Shown piece by piece: positions 42,322 through 50,400 of a stretch of 64,000 nucleotides of DNA (position 1 is its first letter; every line of letters starts with the position of its first letter). Source of the stretch: Ilyobacter polytropus DSM 2926. GTDB lineage: Bacteria > Fusobacteriota > Fusobacteriia > Fusobacteriales > Fusobacteriaceae. The translations under genes and the position numbers were made by a program. The notes beneath the pieces were generated by a model. The model was not told where the DNA came from and searched no databases. It saw only the letters and a program-made list of their open reading frames with translations. The stretch spans positions 744,001 to 808,000 of the forward strand of contig NC_014633.1 of NCBI RefSeq assembly GCF_000165505.1, written 5' to 3'.

Positions 42322-43605
42322 TTAGAATATTAACTCTACAACAGATAATATTCCTATAAACCACATTGTAGGTTTTATTTTTTTCAGATCCCCTGAGAAA
42401 ATAGAAACAGCCACATAAGATATAAATCCAAAAGCTATTCCAGTGGATATACTATAAGTCAATGGCATAAGTATAATTGTAAGGAAGCTTGGTATGGCAA
42501 CTTCTATATCATGAAAATCTATATCTAGAAGGTTCTTGAACATATATATTCCTACAAGTATAAGTGCCGGTGCAGTTGCAAAAGCCGGTACAATCCCTAT
42601 AAGAGGAGCAAAGAATAAGGCCACAATGAATAAAACTGCAGTAGTTATAGCAGTAAGTCCCGTTCTTCCTCCCTCGGCAATTCCAGATGCAGACTCTACA
42701 TAGGTTGTGGTTGTAGATGTCCCTAAAAGAGAACCTATAACTGTGGCCATGGCATCTGCTTCAAGTAATTTACTTACATTTTGGATTTTACCTTTTTCAT
42801 CTATCATCTCAGCTTCATGTGCACATGCCATTATCGTTCCTACAGAATCAAATAAATCTACGAACATGAAAGAGAAAATAGTACCAAATAATGATATCTT
42901 AAGTGCTCCTAGTATATTTAACTTAAATGCTATCGGTGCTATACTCGGTGGCATTGCTATCACGCTACTAGGTAATGCTACTTCTTTGAAGACAATTCCC
43001 AATACCGTAGTTACAATTATTCCTACCAGTATCCCACCTTTTACTCTTTTCATCTCAAGATAACCCATTACAGCCAAACCTATAAGACCAAGAAGTACAG
43101 GTAGATTAAGCTCTCCAAGTCCAACTAAAGTAGCAGGATTACTAACAATAAGCCCCATATTCTGCATACCTATAAAGGCTATGAAAAGACCTATCCCCGC
43201 TCCTACAGCAAGTCTTAACTGTGACGGTATTGCATCAATTATTTTTTCTCTGAAACCGGTAAATGTCAAAATAAGAAATATTATTCCAGAAATAAATACT
43301 ACTCCCAAGGCCTCTTGCCAAGTGGCCCCGTGTCCCATAACAAGTGTATAGGTAAAAAATGCATTGAGCCCCATTCCTGGTGCCATAGCAAAGGGTACAT
43401 TTACCCATAGTCCAGCAAAAGCCGTACCGATAAAGGCCGCTAAACAAGTCACAGTGATAAGGGCGCCCTTATCCATCCCAGCAGCACTTAATATTGCCGG
43501 ATTAACAAAAATAATATAGGCCATAGTAAGAAAAGTAGTTATTCCTGCTACTACCTCCTGTCTCACATTTGTTCCGTGTTCTTTCAACTTAAAAAATTTC
43601 TCCAT
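42322..43605 (-). CDS. AzgA/NCS2-type guanine-hypoxanthine permease
   Basis: 427 residues, about 12-14 membrane helices. AzgA signatures: REVVAGITTFLTMAYIIFVNPAILS, NVPFAMAPGMGLNAFFTYTLV, FMFVDLFDSVGTI and GSLLGTSTTTTYVESASGIAEGGRTGLTA. It is a proton-coupled purine importer in the inner membrane. A guanine-type riboswitch with a terminator lies in its leader, supporting guanine or hypoxanthine as substrate. AGGAGG precedes the ATG. Confidence 0.95.
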   Translation of the reverse strand: MEKFFKLKEHGTNVRQEVVAGITTFLTMAYIIFVNPAILSAAGMDKGALITVTCLAAFIGTAFAGLWVNVPFAMAPGMGLNAFFTYTLVMGHGATWQEALGVVFISGIIFLILTFTGFREKIIDAIPSQLRLAVGAGIGLFIAFIGMQNMGLIVSNPATLVGLGELNLPVLLGLIGLAVMGYLEMKRVKGGILVGIIVTTVLGIVFKEVALPSSVIAMPPSIAPIAFKLNILGALKISLFGTIFSFMFVDLFDSVGTIMACAHEAEMIDEKGKIQNVSKLLEADAMATVIGSLLGTSTTTTYVESASGIAEGGRTGLTAITTAVLFIVALFFAPLIGIVPAFATAPALILVGIYMFKNLLDIDFHDIEVAIPSFLTIILMPLTYSISTGIAFGFISYVAVSIFSGDLKKIKPTMWFIGILSVVELIF

Positions 43606-43633
43606 TTTACCAAAACCCTCCTAAAGTTAAAAA

Positions 43634-43660
43634 ATAAAAAAAGCCCTTTGTTAAAGGGCC
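43634..43660 (-). terminator. Riboswitch terminator ahead of the purine permease
   Basis: GCCCTTTAACAAAGGGC on the minus strand is followed by a run of seven T residues, 30 bp after the purine aptamer. Confidence 0.85.
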
Positions 43661-43691
43661 ACCTGGAATGGTTAAAAAACCAAAAGTATAT

Positions 43692-43756
43692 GGCCATAGT
43701 AAGTCGTTTACGGCGACTTGTAGAGACTCTTCACCTTATTAGAAGATTATATGGAG
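43692..43756 (-). promoter_or_regulatory. Purine riboswitch, guanine type
   Basis: On the minus strand: CCATATAATC, loop AATAAGG, AGTCTCTAC, L3 CCGTAAA within AAGTCG/CGACTT, then TTACTATGG closing P1. The ligand-pairing base (position 74 in xpt numbering) is C, as in guanine binders. The J2/3 base 48 is C instead of the usual U. A TTGACA box lies upstream (43802-43807). Confidence 0.92.
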
Positions 43757-43907
43757 ATTTCACAATTTTTTCACTTTATATTATTATAAGATTAGTTATA
43801 TTGTCAAGTTATATTTGATAGAATTTGCTGTTCAGATAATTTACATAGCTTTGCGTTATGGTAAAAATATATATATGGAAATTTATAAAGACCTGTATTT
43901 TCTAGTT

Positions 43908-45302
43908 CTAGAAGGTGGACCATCCACTGAATTCCTGAAATCTATAGAGAAAATATTTCACATAGGACTCATCTGCTTTTTCCTCGTAGGGAAGAGTATA
44001 TTCACCCCCTATATTTCCCCACATATTATCAAAATAAACATTCACCGCCAATGAGAGTTCATTTTTTTTAGAGGCCTCTAACATCAGGTCTGTCTCTAAA
44101 TTGTATCCCTGTATGTTTCTCTTGGTGAAGTTAGCCGATCCCCCTATAATAGCCACTTCATCTTTTTTGTTACTGATTATGAATTTGGAATGAAATTGCT
44201 CTCCCGATGTTTTATACCACCTGACCTCTATATTTTCACCACCTTTTTTAGTGAGCTCCCAGGCCACCAACCTGTTGGGTATTCCATTTTTATGCCTTCC
44301 AAAAGCCTCTATATTCGCATCTAATATTATTTTTATCTTTACTCCTCGTTCTCCTGCATTTATTAGCTCCCTTATTATCCTCCTGTCACCTAGATAGAAT
44401 ATACCTATTTTTATCTCGTCTCCCGATTCAGACGCTTTTATCAGATTCTCTATATTTTCACCTATCATTTTCTCTGTCAGGAGAGCTACCTTTATCTCAC
44501 CGCCTTTCACTTCTGGATTTTGTATCTCAAGAGAGATATCTTCACCTGAAAAACTCGCCACATCTATCTCGCTGGTGAGAATCTCCTTTATAACAGGCCC
44601 CTCCACACCAAAGCCTATATTTGAGTGATATCCGCTGGCATCGTGGAAATTCATAGAGGCCACCAGGGCTTTTTTTTCACTTACTACTACCTTCCTGTGA
44701 TTTGCCTTTAGATTGAGAAGCTTTAAATACCCCCTCACTGTGACTTTGGGAGCATCTTCAGAAAATGGATTTTTCACCCAGCCTATCCCTCCTGTTCCAA
44801 ACCATTTAAAAACTGTCCTCCAGAGTATTGAGTAAGTTATGTTAGAGTCTCTCACCTTGGTCATGTCTGTTTCTATTATTTTTATCCCAGCTTTTCTAAG
44901 TACCTGAAATTCCCATATATCATATACCTTGTAAAAGGTGTTTATTTCATCTGTTATGAGGTAGACCTCAAGCCCCTCTTTCTTTTTTTCTATTAGTTTC
45001 TCTGTTACTTTCTTTGTTATCTCTGGAAATTCTTTATCTTTGTCATATATACTGTTGTAAAGAAACATATCTACAACTATAAAGTCTTCTGCACTGTCAA
45101 TAATGTCCAAAGCATAGTCTAGTATCTCCTGCTCTACATGCCTTTCTCCGTCTTTCATATAGGTCATATCTTTAAGAAAATCAACTTTCTCTGTGTAATA
45201 GGGAGTGCCTTTTATTGATGTCCCCTTTGGAACCCTCGTGCATCCCATAATCATTATAAGTAATATAATATAAATTATATTTGATTTTTTCATAATTTCC
45301 AT
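43908..45302 (-). CDS. Phospholipase D-family lipoprotein
   Basis: 464 residues. Signal peptide with lipobox IMGC gives a lipidated Cys at about residue 21. Two HKD-type sites: NHRKVVVSEKKALVASMNFHDASG and HSKFIISNKKDEVAIIGGSANFTKRN. The spacing and NF/GSAN context match PLD-superfamily phospholipases or cardiolipin-synthase-like proteins. Location would be periplasmic or outer membrane. Start at 45302 follows GGGGGAATTTTT; the next Met lacks a ribosome site. The gene stands alone. Confidence 0.87.
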   Translation of the reverse strand: MEIMKKSNIIYIILLIMIMGCTRVPKGTSIKGTPYYTEKVDFLKDMTYMKDGERHVEQEILDYALDIIDSAEDFIVVDMFLYNSIYDKDKEFPEITKKVTEKLIEKKKEGLEVYLITDEINTFYKVYDIWEFQVLRKAGIKIIETDMTKVRDSNITYSILWRTVFKWFGTGGIGWVKNPFSEDAPKVTVRGYLKLLNLKANHRKVVVSEKKALVASMNFHDASGYHSNIGFGVEGPVIKEILTSEIDVASFSGEDISLEIQNPEVKGGEIKVALLTEKMIGENIENLIKASESGDEIKIGIFYLGDRRIIRELINAGERGVKIKIILDANIEAFGRHKNGIPNRLVAWELTKKGGENIEVRWYKTSGEQFHSKFIISNKKDEVAIIGGSANFTKRNIQGYNLETDLMLEASKKNELSLAVNVYFDNMWGNIGGEYTLPYEEKADESYVKYFLYRFQEFSGWSTF

Positions 45303-45489
45303 AAAAATTCCCCCTGAAAAGCTATTCAAAATCCATCTTTCTATCCTTTTTTATTCCCTGTGTCAAGTTTTCCAAAATCTTTTCTGCATCTTTTAATTAA
45401 TACTTTTTTCAGAACTCAGTTGACTTTTATTCTGCTTTAGGCTACACTAATAAAAAATGACTAAAAAACTAAAACAGTCAGGAGGTTTG

Positions 45490-46077
45490 ATGGACGATAA
45501 GAAAACTAAAATTTTAGAGAAGGCCAAGGAATTGTTTTTAATATATGGAGTTAAAAAGACAACCGTTGATGAAATAGCAAAAGCTGCCGGCGTCGGAAAA
45601 GGTACTGTATATCTTTATTTTACATCAAAAGGAGATATAGTTTCAGATTTAGCTGTTCAAGAGGCAAATAGTATCGCATCTCAACTTAACGATGTTATCG
45701 AAAAAGAAAATAGTGCAGAGGAAAAACTGAGAGTATTTATAAAATCATTCATATTAAACTGTCATGACTTTGTCAATTCAAATAGACATGCAGCTGATAT
45801 ATTTGATGTTATAAGACAGCACAGAAGTAAGTGTGAAATTAATGATCAGAGTTATGAAGGGGAGATGGCAGAAATTACAAAGATTTCGTCGGAAATCTTA
45901 TTAGCAGGAAAAGAGAAAGATGCCTTTATATTTGATGATCTTTTAGAGCTAATTGGTAATATGTCTTTTGCTCTTCAAAGTTATTTCCCCCCTTTTTCAA
46001 ACTCTCTTTCAAGAGAGGAATTAGATAAAAAAAGTGATTATATAATAGATATAATTATAAAAGGCCTAAAGCAGTAA
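45490..46077 (+). CDS. TetR family transcriptional regulator
   Basis: 195 residues. The N-terminal helix-turn-helix is standard: ILEKAKELFLIYGVKKTTVDEIAKAAGVGKGTVYLYFTSKGD. The C-terminal ligand domain is not diagnostic. The ATG at 45490 follows AGGAGG by 4 bp; an upstream ATG at 45457 would put the ribosome site inside the gene. It probably controls the EFR1 gene that starts 122 bp downstream, perhaps with the SDR gene. Confidence 0.9.
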   Translation: MDDKKTKILEKAKELFLIYGVKKTTVDEIAKAAGVGKGTVYLYFTSKGDIVSDLAVQEANSIASQLNDVIEKENSAEEKLRVFIKSFILNCHDFVNSNRHAADIFDVIRQHRSKCEINDQSYEGEMAEITKISSEILLAGKEKDAFIFDDLLELIGNMSFALQSYFPPFSNSLSREELDKKSDYIIDIIIKGLKQ

Positions 46078-46199
46078 TCAATAAATCCGACTTATTAATA
46101 ATTTTAATAAAGTCGGAAATTTTTCACATCTTTCTGACCAAAAAACCAAAACAGTTCTGAGGTATTAGATTAAAATAAATTAAAGGAGTTTATTTAAAA

Positions 46200-46991
46200 A
46201 TGAAAATATTATATTTTACAGCAACTGGTAATAGCCTCTATATTTCAAAAGCATTGGGGGGAGAATTATTATCTATACCTCAAATGGTTAAAGAGGAAAA
46301 ATTTGAATTTACTGACGAAAAAATTGGAATTGTATTTCCAGTTTACGGGTGGGGAGTTCCATCGTATATCGTAGATTTTTTAAGAAAAGCAAAATTTGAT
46401 ACTGACTACCTTTTTGCCGTTCCCACTTATGGTGTTTATTCTGGTGCAGTAGCTAATCACTTAACAGACATCAGCAAAAATACAGGGTATGAATTTTCTT
46501 ATATTAATCCGATAAAAATGGTGGATAACTATCTCCCTGGATTCGATATGAAAAAGGAAGCTGCAAATAAAGGAAAAAAAGGAACTGAAGAAAACTTGAT
46601 AACTATCAAAGCTGATGTTGCAAGCTCTAAAAAATGGATAAAAGCTGAAAACTTCTTACAAAAAGGAGCCTTCAATATTATGCACAAGAGAAAAAAACCC
46701 TTTAGTAAAAAACAGTTAAAAATTCATACTTATGGTGAAGGGATTGAAAACTACGTTTATACAGATGAAAATTGTACGGGATGTGGACTTTGTGCAAAAG
46801 TATGTCCAGTTGATAATATCATAGTAGATAAGGAGAATAAAAAGATAGCATTGCAAGACAAGTGCTTTGGGTGCTTCGCTTGCATACAAAACTGTCCCTC
46901 AAGAGCTATTCATATCAGAGGTGAAGTAAACGGAAATAGATATCGTCATCACCATATCAGAGTAAGTGAAATTATAGAGGCCAATAGCTAA
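46200..46991 (+). CDS. EFR1 family ferredoxin-flavodoxin fusion
   Basis: 263 residues. The N-terminal half is flavodoxin-like (MKILYFTATGNSLYISKAL, VFPVYGWGVPSYIVDFL, AVPTYGVYSGAV). The C-terminal part has two 4Fe-4S motifs: CTGCGLCAKVCPVDNI and CFGCFACIQNCPSRAI. This is the EFR1 layout found in strict anaerobes; it carries electrons in the cytosol, with partner unknown. Preceded by a TetR gene and followed 36 bp later by a broken SDR gene, so all three could form one unit. Confidence 0.93.
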   Translation: MKILYFTATGNSLYISKALGGELLSIPQMVKEEKFEFTDEKIGIVFPVYGWGVPSYIVDFLRKAKFDTDYLFAVPTYGVYSGAVANHLTDISKNTGYEFSYINPIKMVDNYLPGFDMKKEAANKGKKGTEENLITIKADVASSKKWIKAENFLQKGAFNIMHKRKKPFSKKQLKIHTYGEGIENYVYTDENCTGCGLCAKVCPVDNIIVDKENKKIALQDKCFGCFACIQNCPSRAIHIRGEVNGNRYRHHHIRVSEIIEANS

Positions 46992-47027
46992 AAATAAAAA
47001 ATATTTAGAAAGCAAGGTGATTAAACA

Positions 47028-47975
47028 ATGAATATCCAAAACAAATACGGGGCAAAGGGATGGACGCCGGAGCAAATCGGATCCCTCTCAGGTAAGACAT
47101 ATGTTATAACTGGTGCCACCTCTGGAGCAGGATTTGAAGCAACTAAAATATTACTGTCTAAGGGTGCAAAAGTTGTGATGATGAACCGTAACGTTAATAA
47201 ATCAAATGCGGCTATCGCCACTATAAAACAGGAATTTGGAAATAATACTGATGTGAGCTTTGTGCAAATGGATTTAGAAATGCTGGATTCTGTACGTGAA
47301 GCAGCGGCTGAGATACTAGAGAAAGTTCCTCATATCAGCTCACTTATCTGCAACGCAGCTATTGCACAGGTAGCTAAACAGAAGTTCACCGCCGACGGAT
47401 TTGAAAGCCAGCTAGGAGTAAATCACTACGGACATTTTCTTCTGTGTGGATTGCTTTTCGACAGAGTAGAAGAGTCTAATGGGCGTATCGTGGTCGTTGG
47501 CAGTAATGCCTATAAAATGGGACTGAAGAGAATTAAGTTCGAAGATCTTAATTTCGATAAAAATTACACTGCTTGGAACTCTTATGCTCAGAGTAAACTT
47601 GCACAGATGATGTTTGCCTACGAATTACAGCGTCGGATCAAAGCATCGAATAAGAGCGTCCAGGTTCAAGTTTGCCATCCAGGGGCGTCACGAACCAATT
47701 TACTCAATGACACAGCTAGTTCTTTCAATAAGATTTTGTGGTTTGTACTTTCTCGTATTATCGCACAATCAGCTGAAAGAGGCTCATGACCAGAAGTTAT
47801 GTGTGCAACGGAAGAGGGGTTGGAACCGGAAAGGCTGTATGGCCCTACAAAGCGATCTGAAATGGTGGGCCCTGTCGCCGAGTGTCTTTTGGACGAGATA
47901 GCTCTAGATCGAGAAATGGCTGCTAAATTGTGGACGATTTCCGAGGAAAATACGTCTCTTAACTGGCCGCTGTAG
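47028..47975 (+). pseudogene. Short-chain dehydrogenase gene with in-frame TGA stop
   Basis: The frame codes for an SDR of the retinol-dehydrogenase-like group: TGATSGAGFEAT (cofactor), ICNAAIAQ, NHYGHFLL, catalytic S/Y/K around VVGSNAY and YAQSKLA. A TGA at 47787-47789 (after AERGS) ends it at 253 residues. The same frame then continues for 61 codons (PEVMCATEEGLEP...YGPTKRSEMVGP...) to TAG at 47973-47975, giving 315 residues, the usual family length. A TGG-to-TGA change would explain it. The active site lies before the stop, so a truncated product may fold. Confidence 0.85.
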
Positions 47976-48023
47976 TTAATAAAAATCCTAGTTGACCAAC
48001 TAAAAGTATTTTTAGGATAATTT

Positions 48024-48061
48024 AGGCTATTGCAAAAGTTTTAATGCTGCAATAGCCTTTT
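48024..48061 (+). terminator. Terminator after the SDR gene
   Basis: GGCTATTGCA pairs with TGCAATAGCC, followed by TTTT. Confidence 0.85.
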
Positions 48062-48082
48062 ATGTCTCTAACAACAATATTT

Positions 48083-48826
48083 TTAACATTTATTCTTTAT
48101 ACTGATTCTCCCTGAAGACCTTTCCAGATGATAGATCCATCGGATATTAAAAGGCCTTTCCCTGTTTTCTTCTGAAAATAAATACCACTCTCTAATCCAG
48201 CCTCTATACAAAAGTTTTCTTTCTGCTGAAATCTTAAAGGGATGTATTTCCACACCTTCCCTTGTAAACAAAATTTCCTCCTGGTTTAAATAAACAAATT
48301 TTATTTTCTCTTTTTTATCTATACTCTCCCTCAAAAAATCCAGTTTGTATGAAAGCAGATTTTTTTCTACCTCCTTTATCCTTTTGGAAGAATAGTAAAG
48401 ATGACTTTTTACTCCGAGATTTTCTAGCCTTATAAGTTCATACTTTTTGTAATACTCATCTGGAAGAGTGTCTCCCTTCTTTCTATTGCACTTTTCACAC
48501 AAAACCACTGCATTTAAACCTGCTTCCTTATCCTTTAAGGGATAACCCTTAGAAATTGGAATGTGATGGTCTATTGATAAATGCTCTGTACTACTGCATT
48601 TAAAACACTTATTTTCAAAGATACCGTAAAGTTTAAGCTTTTCAGAATCTGTCAGCTTGTCGTCAAAAAATACTTTTATCTCTTTTCTCTTTATGTTATC
48701 GAAATTTATTTTCTCAGAACCTAGAATCCCTCCATCTTTTTTATCTCCATAAGGAGATTTAGACTTTCTTGTAAAAATAAAAATTATTATAAAAACTGCC
48801 ATCCAGAAAAAAATAACATTTATCAT
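48083..48826 (-). CDS. Membrane-anchored HNH endonuclease-like protein
   Basis: 247 residues. One N-terminal membrane helix (MINVIFFWMAVFIIIFIFT) is followed by a basic linker and an HNH domain at about 70-120: CFKCSSTEHLSIDHHIPISKGYPLKDKEAGLNAVVLCEKCNRKKGD, with both CxxC zinc pairs and DHH. The C-terminal 100 residues (IKFVYLNQEEILFTREGVEIHPFKI...LYRGWIREWYLF) resemble WYL-type strands but were not assigned. A nuclease tied to the membrane could act in DNA uptake or defence, but no partner genes are near. GGGGAGG precedes the ATG. Confidence 0.78.
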   Translation of the reverse strand: MINVIFFWMAVFIIIFIFTRKSKSPYGDKKDGGILGSEKINFDNIKRKEIKVFFDDKLTDSEKLKLYGIFENKCFKCSSTEHLSIDHHIPISKGYPLKDKEAGLNAVVLCEKCNRKKGDTLPDEYYKKYELIRLENLGVKSHLYYSSKRIKEVEKNLLSYKLDFLRESIDKKEKIKFVYLNQEEILFTREGVEIHPFKISAERKLLYRGWIREWYLFSEENRERPFNIRWIYHLERSSGRISIKNKC

Positions 48827-48965
48827 AAAACCTCCCCTGAAATATACCTCAATATTGCCAAGGCAATTAATAAAATATTCAAAAGTGCTTTAGTTTATCC
48901 TTTTAATATTCTTGTCCAAAAAATTAGGACTAAAGTACCAAACTTAATATTTTTTCAAATTTTCT

Positions 48966-48994
48966 TTGACAATTAGAATAAAATACTATAGAAT
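48966..48994 (+). promoter_or_regulatory. Promoter of the glycine riboswitch transcript
   Basis: TTGACA (48966-48971) and TAGAAT (48989-48994) with 17 bp between. Transcription would start about 25 bp before the first aptamer. Confidence 0.85.
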
Positions 48995-49025
48995 GACTTC
49001 GATAAATAAAATTTAATAAAGTCGG

Positions 49026-49170
49026 ACGAAGGTATAGGGAGAGAGCTGATTAATCAGCCACCGAAGGAGTAAAACTCTCAGGTAAAAGGACCTATTCTGG
49101 ACGAGCCTCTGGAGAGAACTGTTTAGTCAGTCGCCGAAGGAGTAATACTCTCAGGTACAATGGACAGAGG
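49026..49170 (+). promoter_or_regulatory. Tandem glycine riboswitch
   Basis: Two aptamers lie in line. The first has GGGAGAG...GCCACCGAAGGAGTAAAACTCTCAGG, the second GGAGAG...GTCGCCGAAGGAGTAATACTCTCAGG followed by GGACAGAGG. These are the conserved glycine-aptamer cores. A terminator follows at 49193, as expected for a transcriptional switch that turns on with glycine. Confidence 0.96.
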
Positions 49171-49192
49171 AAAACAATCACTTGTTTTCTAG

Positions 49193-49219
49193 AGGCTGCA
49201 TTTTTTGTAGCCTTTTTTT
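49193..49219 (+). terminator. Terminator of the glycine riboswitch
   Basis: AGGCTGCA-TTTTT-TGTAGCCT followed by a run of T residues, between the second aptamer and the aldolase gene. Confidence 0.88.
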
Positions 49220-49285
49220 ATATCTCATCCGGATTTTTTGTTGGTCGTAAAATATTTATTATAGATAATTTTAGGGGGGATAAAG

Positions 49286-50347
49286 ATGGAAAGAACATTT
49301 GCGAGTGATAATTTTAGTGGGGTAGACCCAAAGATTATGGAAAAACTTATGGAGGCAAACCAAGGACATGCTTTTGCCTATGGTATGGATCCTCTAACTA
49401 TAAAAGCAAAAGAAAAATTTAAAGAGATTTTTGGAGATGTAGAGGTATTTTTCGTATTCAATGGAACCGGGTGTAACGTACTGGCACTAGAGGCTATGAA
49501 AGGAAGAGCTACCTGTGTTCTATGCCCTGATACAGCTCATATATTTCAGGACGAAGCTGGTGCACCTTCGAAAATAACTGGGATGCAACTTCTGCCTGTT
49601 CCATCTGAAGATGGAAAATTCAGTATAAAAGCTGCTGAAAAATTCCTGTCTTTTAAGGGCGCCATTCATAAACCTGAGGCTCATATAATATCTATAACTC
49701 AGGCTACAGAGCTTGGAACTGTATACACTCCTGCAGAGATAAAAAATATTTCTGCCTTTGCAAAAAGAAACAACATGCTTCTGCACATGGACGGAACTAG
49801 ACTTTCTAATGCTGCTGCAGCCTTAGGATGCTCTTTAAAAGAGATGACTGCCGACTGTGGTGTAGACGTGCTGTCTTTTGGAGGTACAAAAAACGGTCTT
49901 ATGTTTGGAGAGGCTATCGTATTTTTCAACAAAGAGTTAGCAAAGGACTTCTTTAGACTTCGTAAACAAAATCTTCAGCTTCACTCAAAAATGAGATTTA
50001 TATCTGCCCAGTATCTTGGACTTTTAGAGGATAATTTATGGCATACAAATGCATCTAAAGCCAACAGTATGGCAAAGTACCTCAAGAAAAAACTTGTAAA
50101 TCTAGGTGTGGAAGTGACAAATGATGTCATGGCAAATATTGTCTTTGCTAAGATCCCTATGGATGCAGTTGAAGAGATGCAGGAATTTTCATACTTTTAC
50201 CTATGGAATGAATACAAAAAAGAATCAAGATTTGTAATGTCATTTGATATAACAGAAGAGGATATCGATATTTTTGTGGATAAATTAGAGGATGTGTTAA
50301 AAAAACAAAGTATATATTTGTCTGAAGGGACGTGCTGTGCTTCGTAA
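49286..50347 (+). CDS. L-threonine aldolase, low-specificity type
   Basis: 353 residues. PLP-dependent beta-eliminating lyase/threonine aldolase fold: start MERTFASDNFSGVDP, GHAFAYGMDPLT, VFNGTGCNVLAL, LHMDGTRLSNAAAALG, and PLP Lys in SFGGTKNGLMFGEA. It cleaves threonine to glycine and acetaldehyde, or runs in reverse. Its leader carries a glycine riboswitch, which ties its level to glycine. GGGGGGA precedes the ATG. The next gene starts 53 bp downstream on the same strand. Confidence 0.93.
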   Translation: MERTFASDNFSGVDPKIMEKLMEANQGHAFAYGMDPLTIKAKEKFKEIFGDVEVFFVFNGTGCNVLALEAMKGRATCVLCPDTAHIFQDEAGAPSKITGMQLLPVPSEDGKFSIKAAEKFLSFKGAIHKPEAHIISITQATELGTVYTPAEIKNISAFAKRNNMLLHMDGTRLSNAAAALGCSLKEMTADCGVDVLSFGGTKNGLMFGEAIVFFNKELAKDFFRLRKQNLQLHSKMRFISAQYLGLLEDNLWHTNASKANSMAKYLKKKLVNLGVEVTNDVMANIVFAKIPMDAVEEMQEFSYFYLWNEYKKESRFVMSFDITEEDIDIFVDKLEDVLKKQSIYLSEGTCCAS

Positions 50348-50400
50348 AACAAAAAGGCATCGACCTTCCCTGAAAAACTAATTTTTACGGAGGGATAAAA

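Noticed and set aside
47787-47789. TGA as a selenocysteine codon
   Set aside because: No convincing SECIS hairpin follows, and Sec is not expected at this position of the SDR family; a nonsense mutation is simpler.
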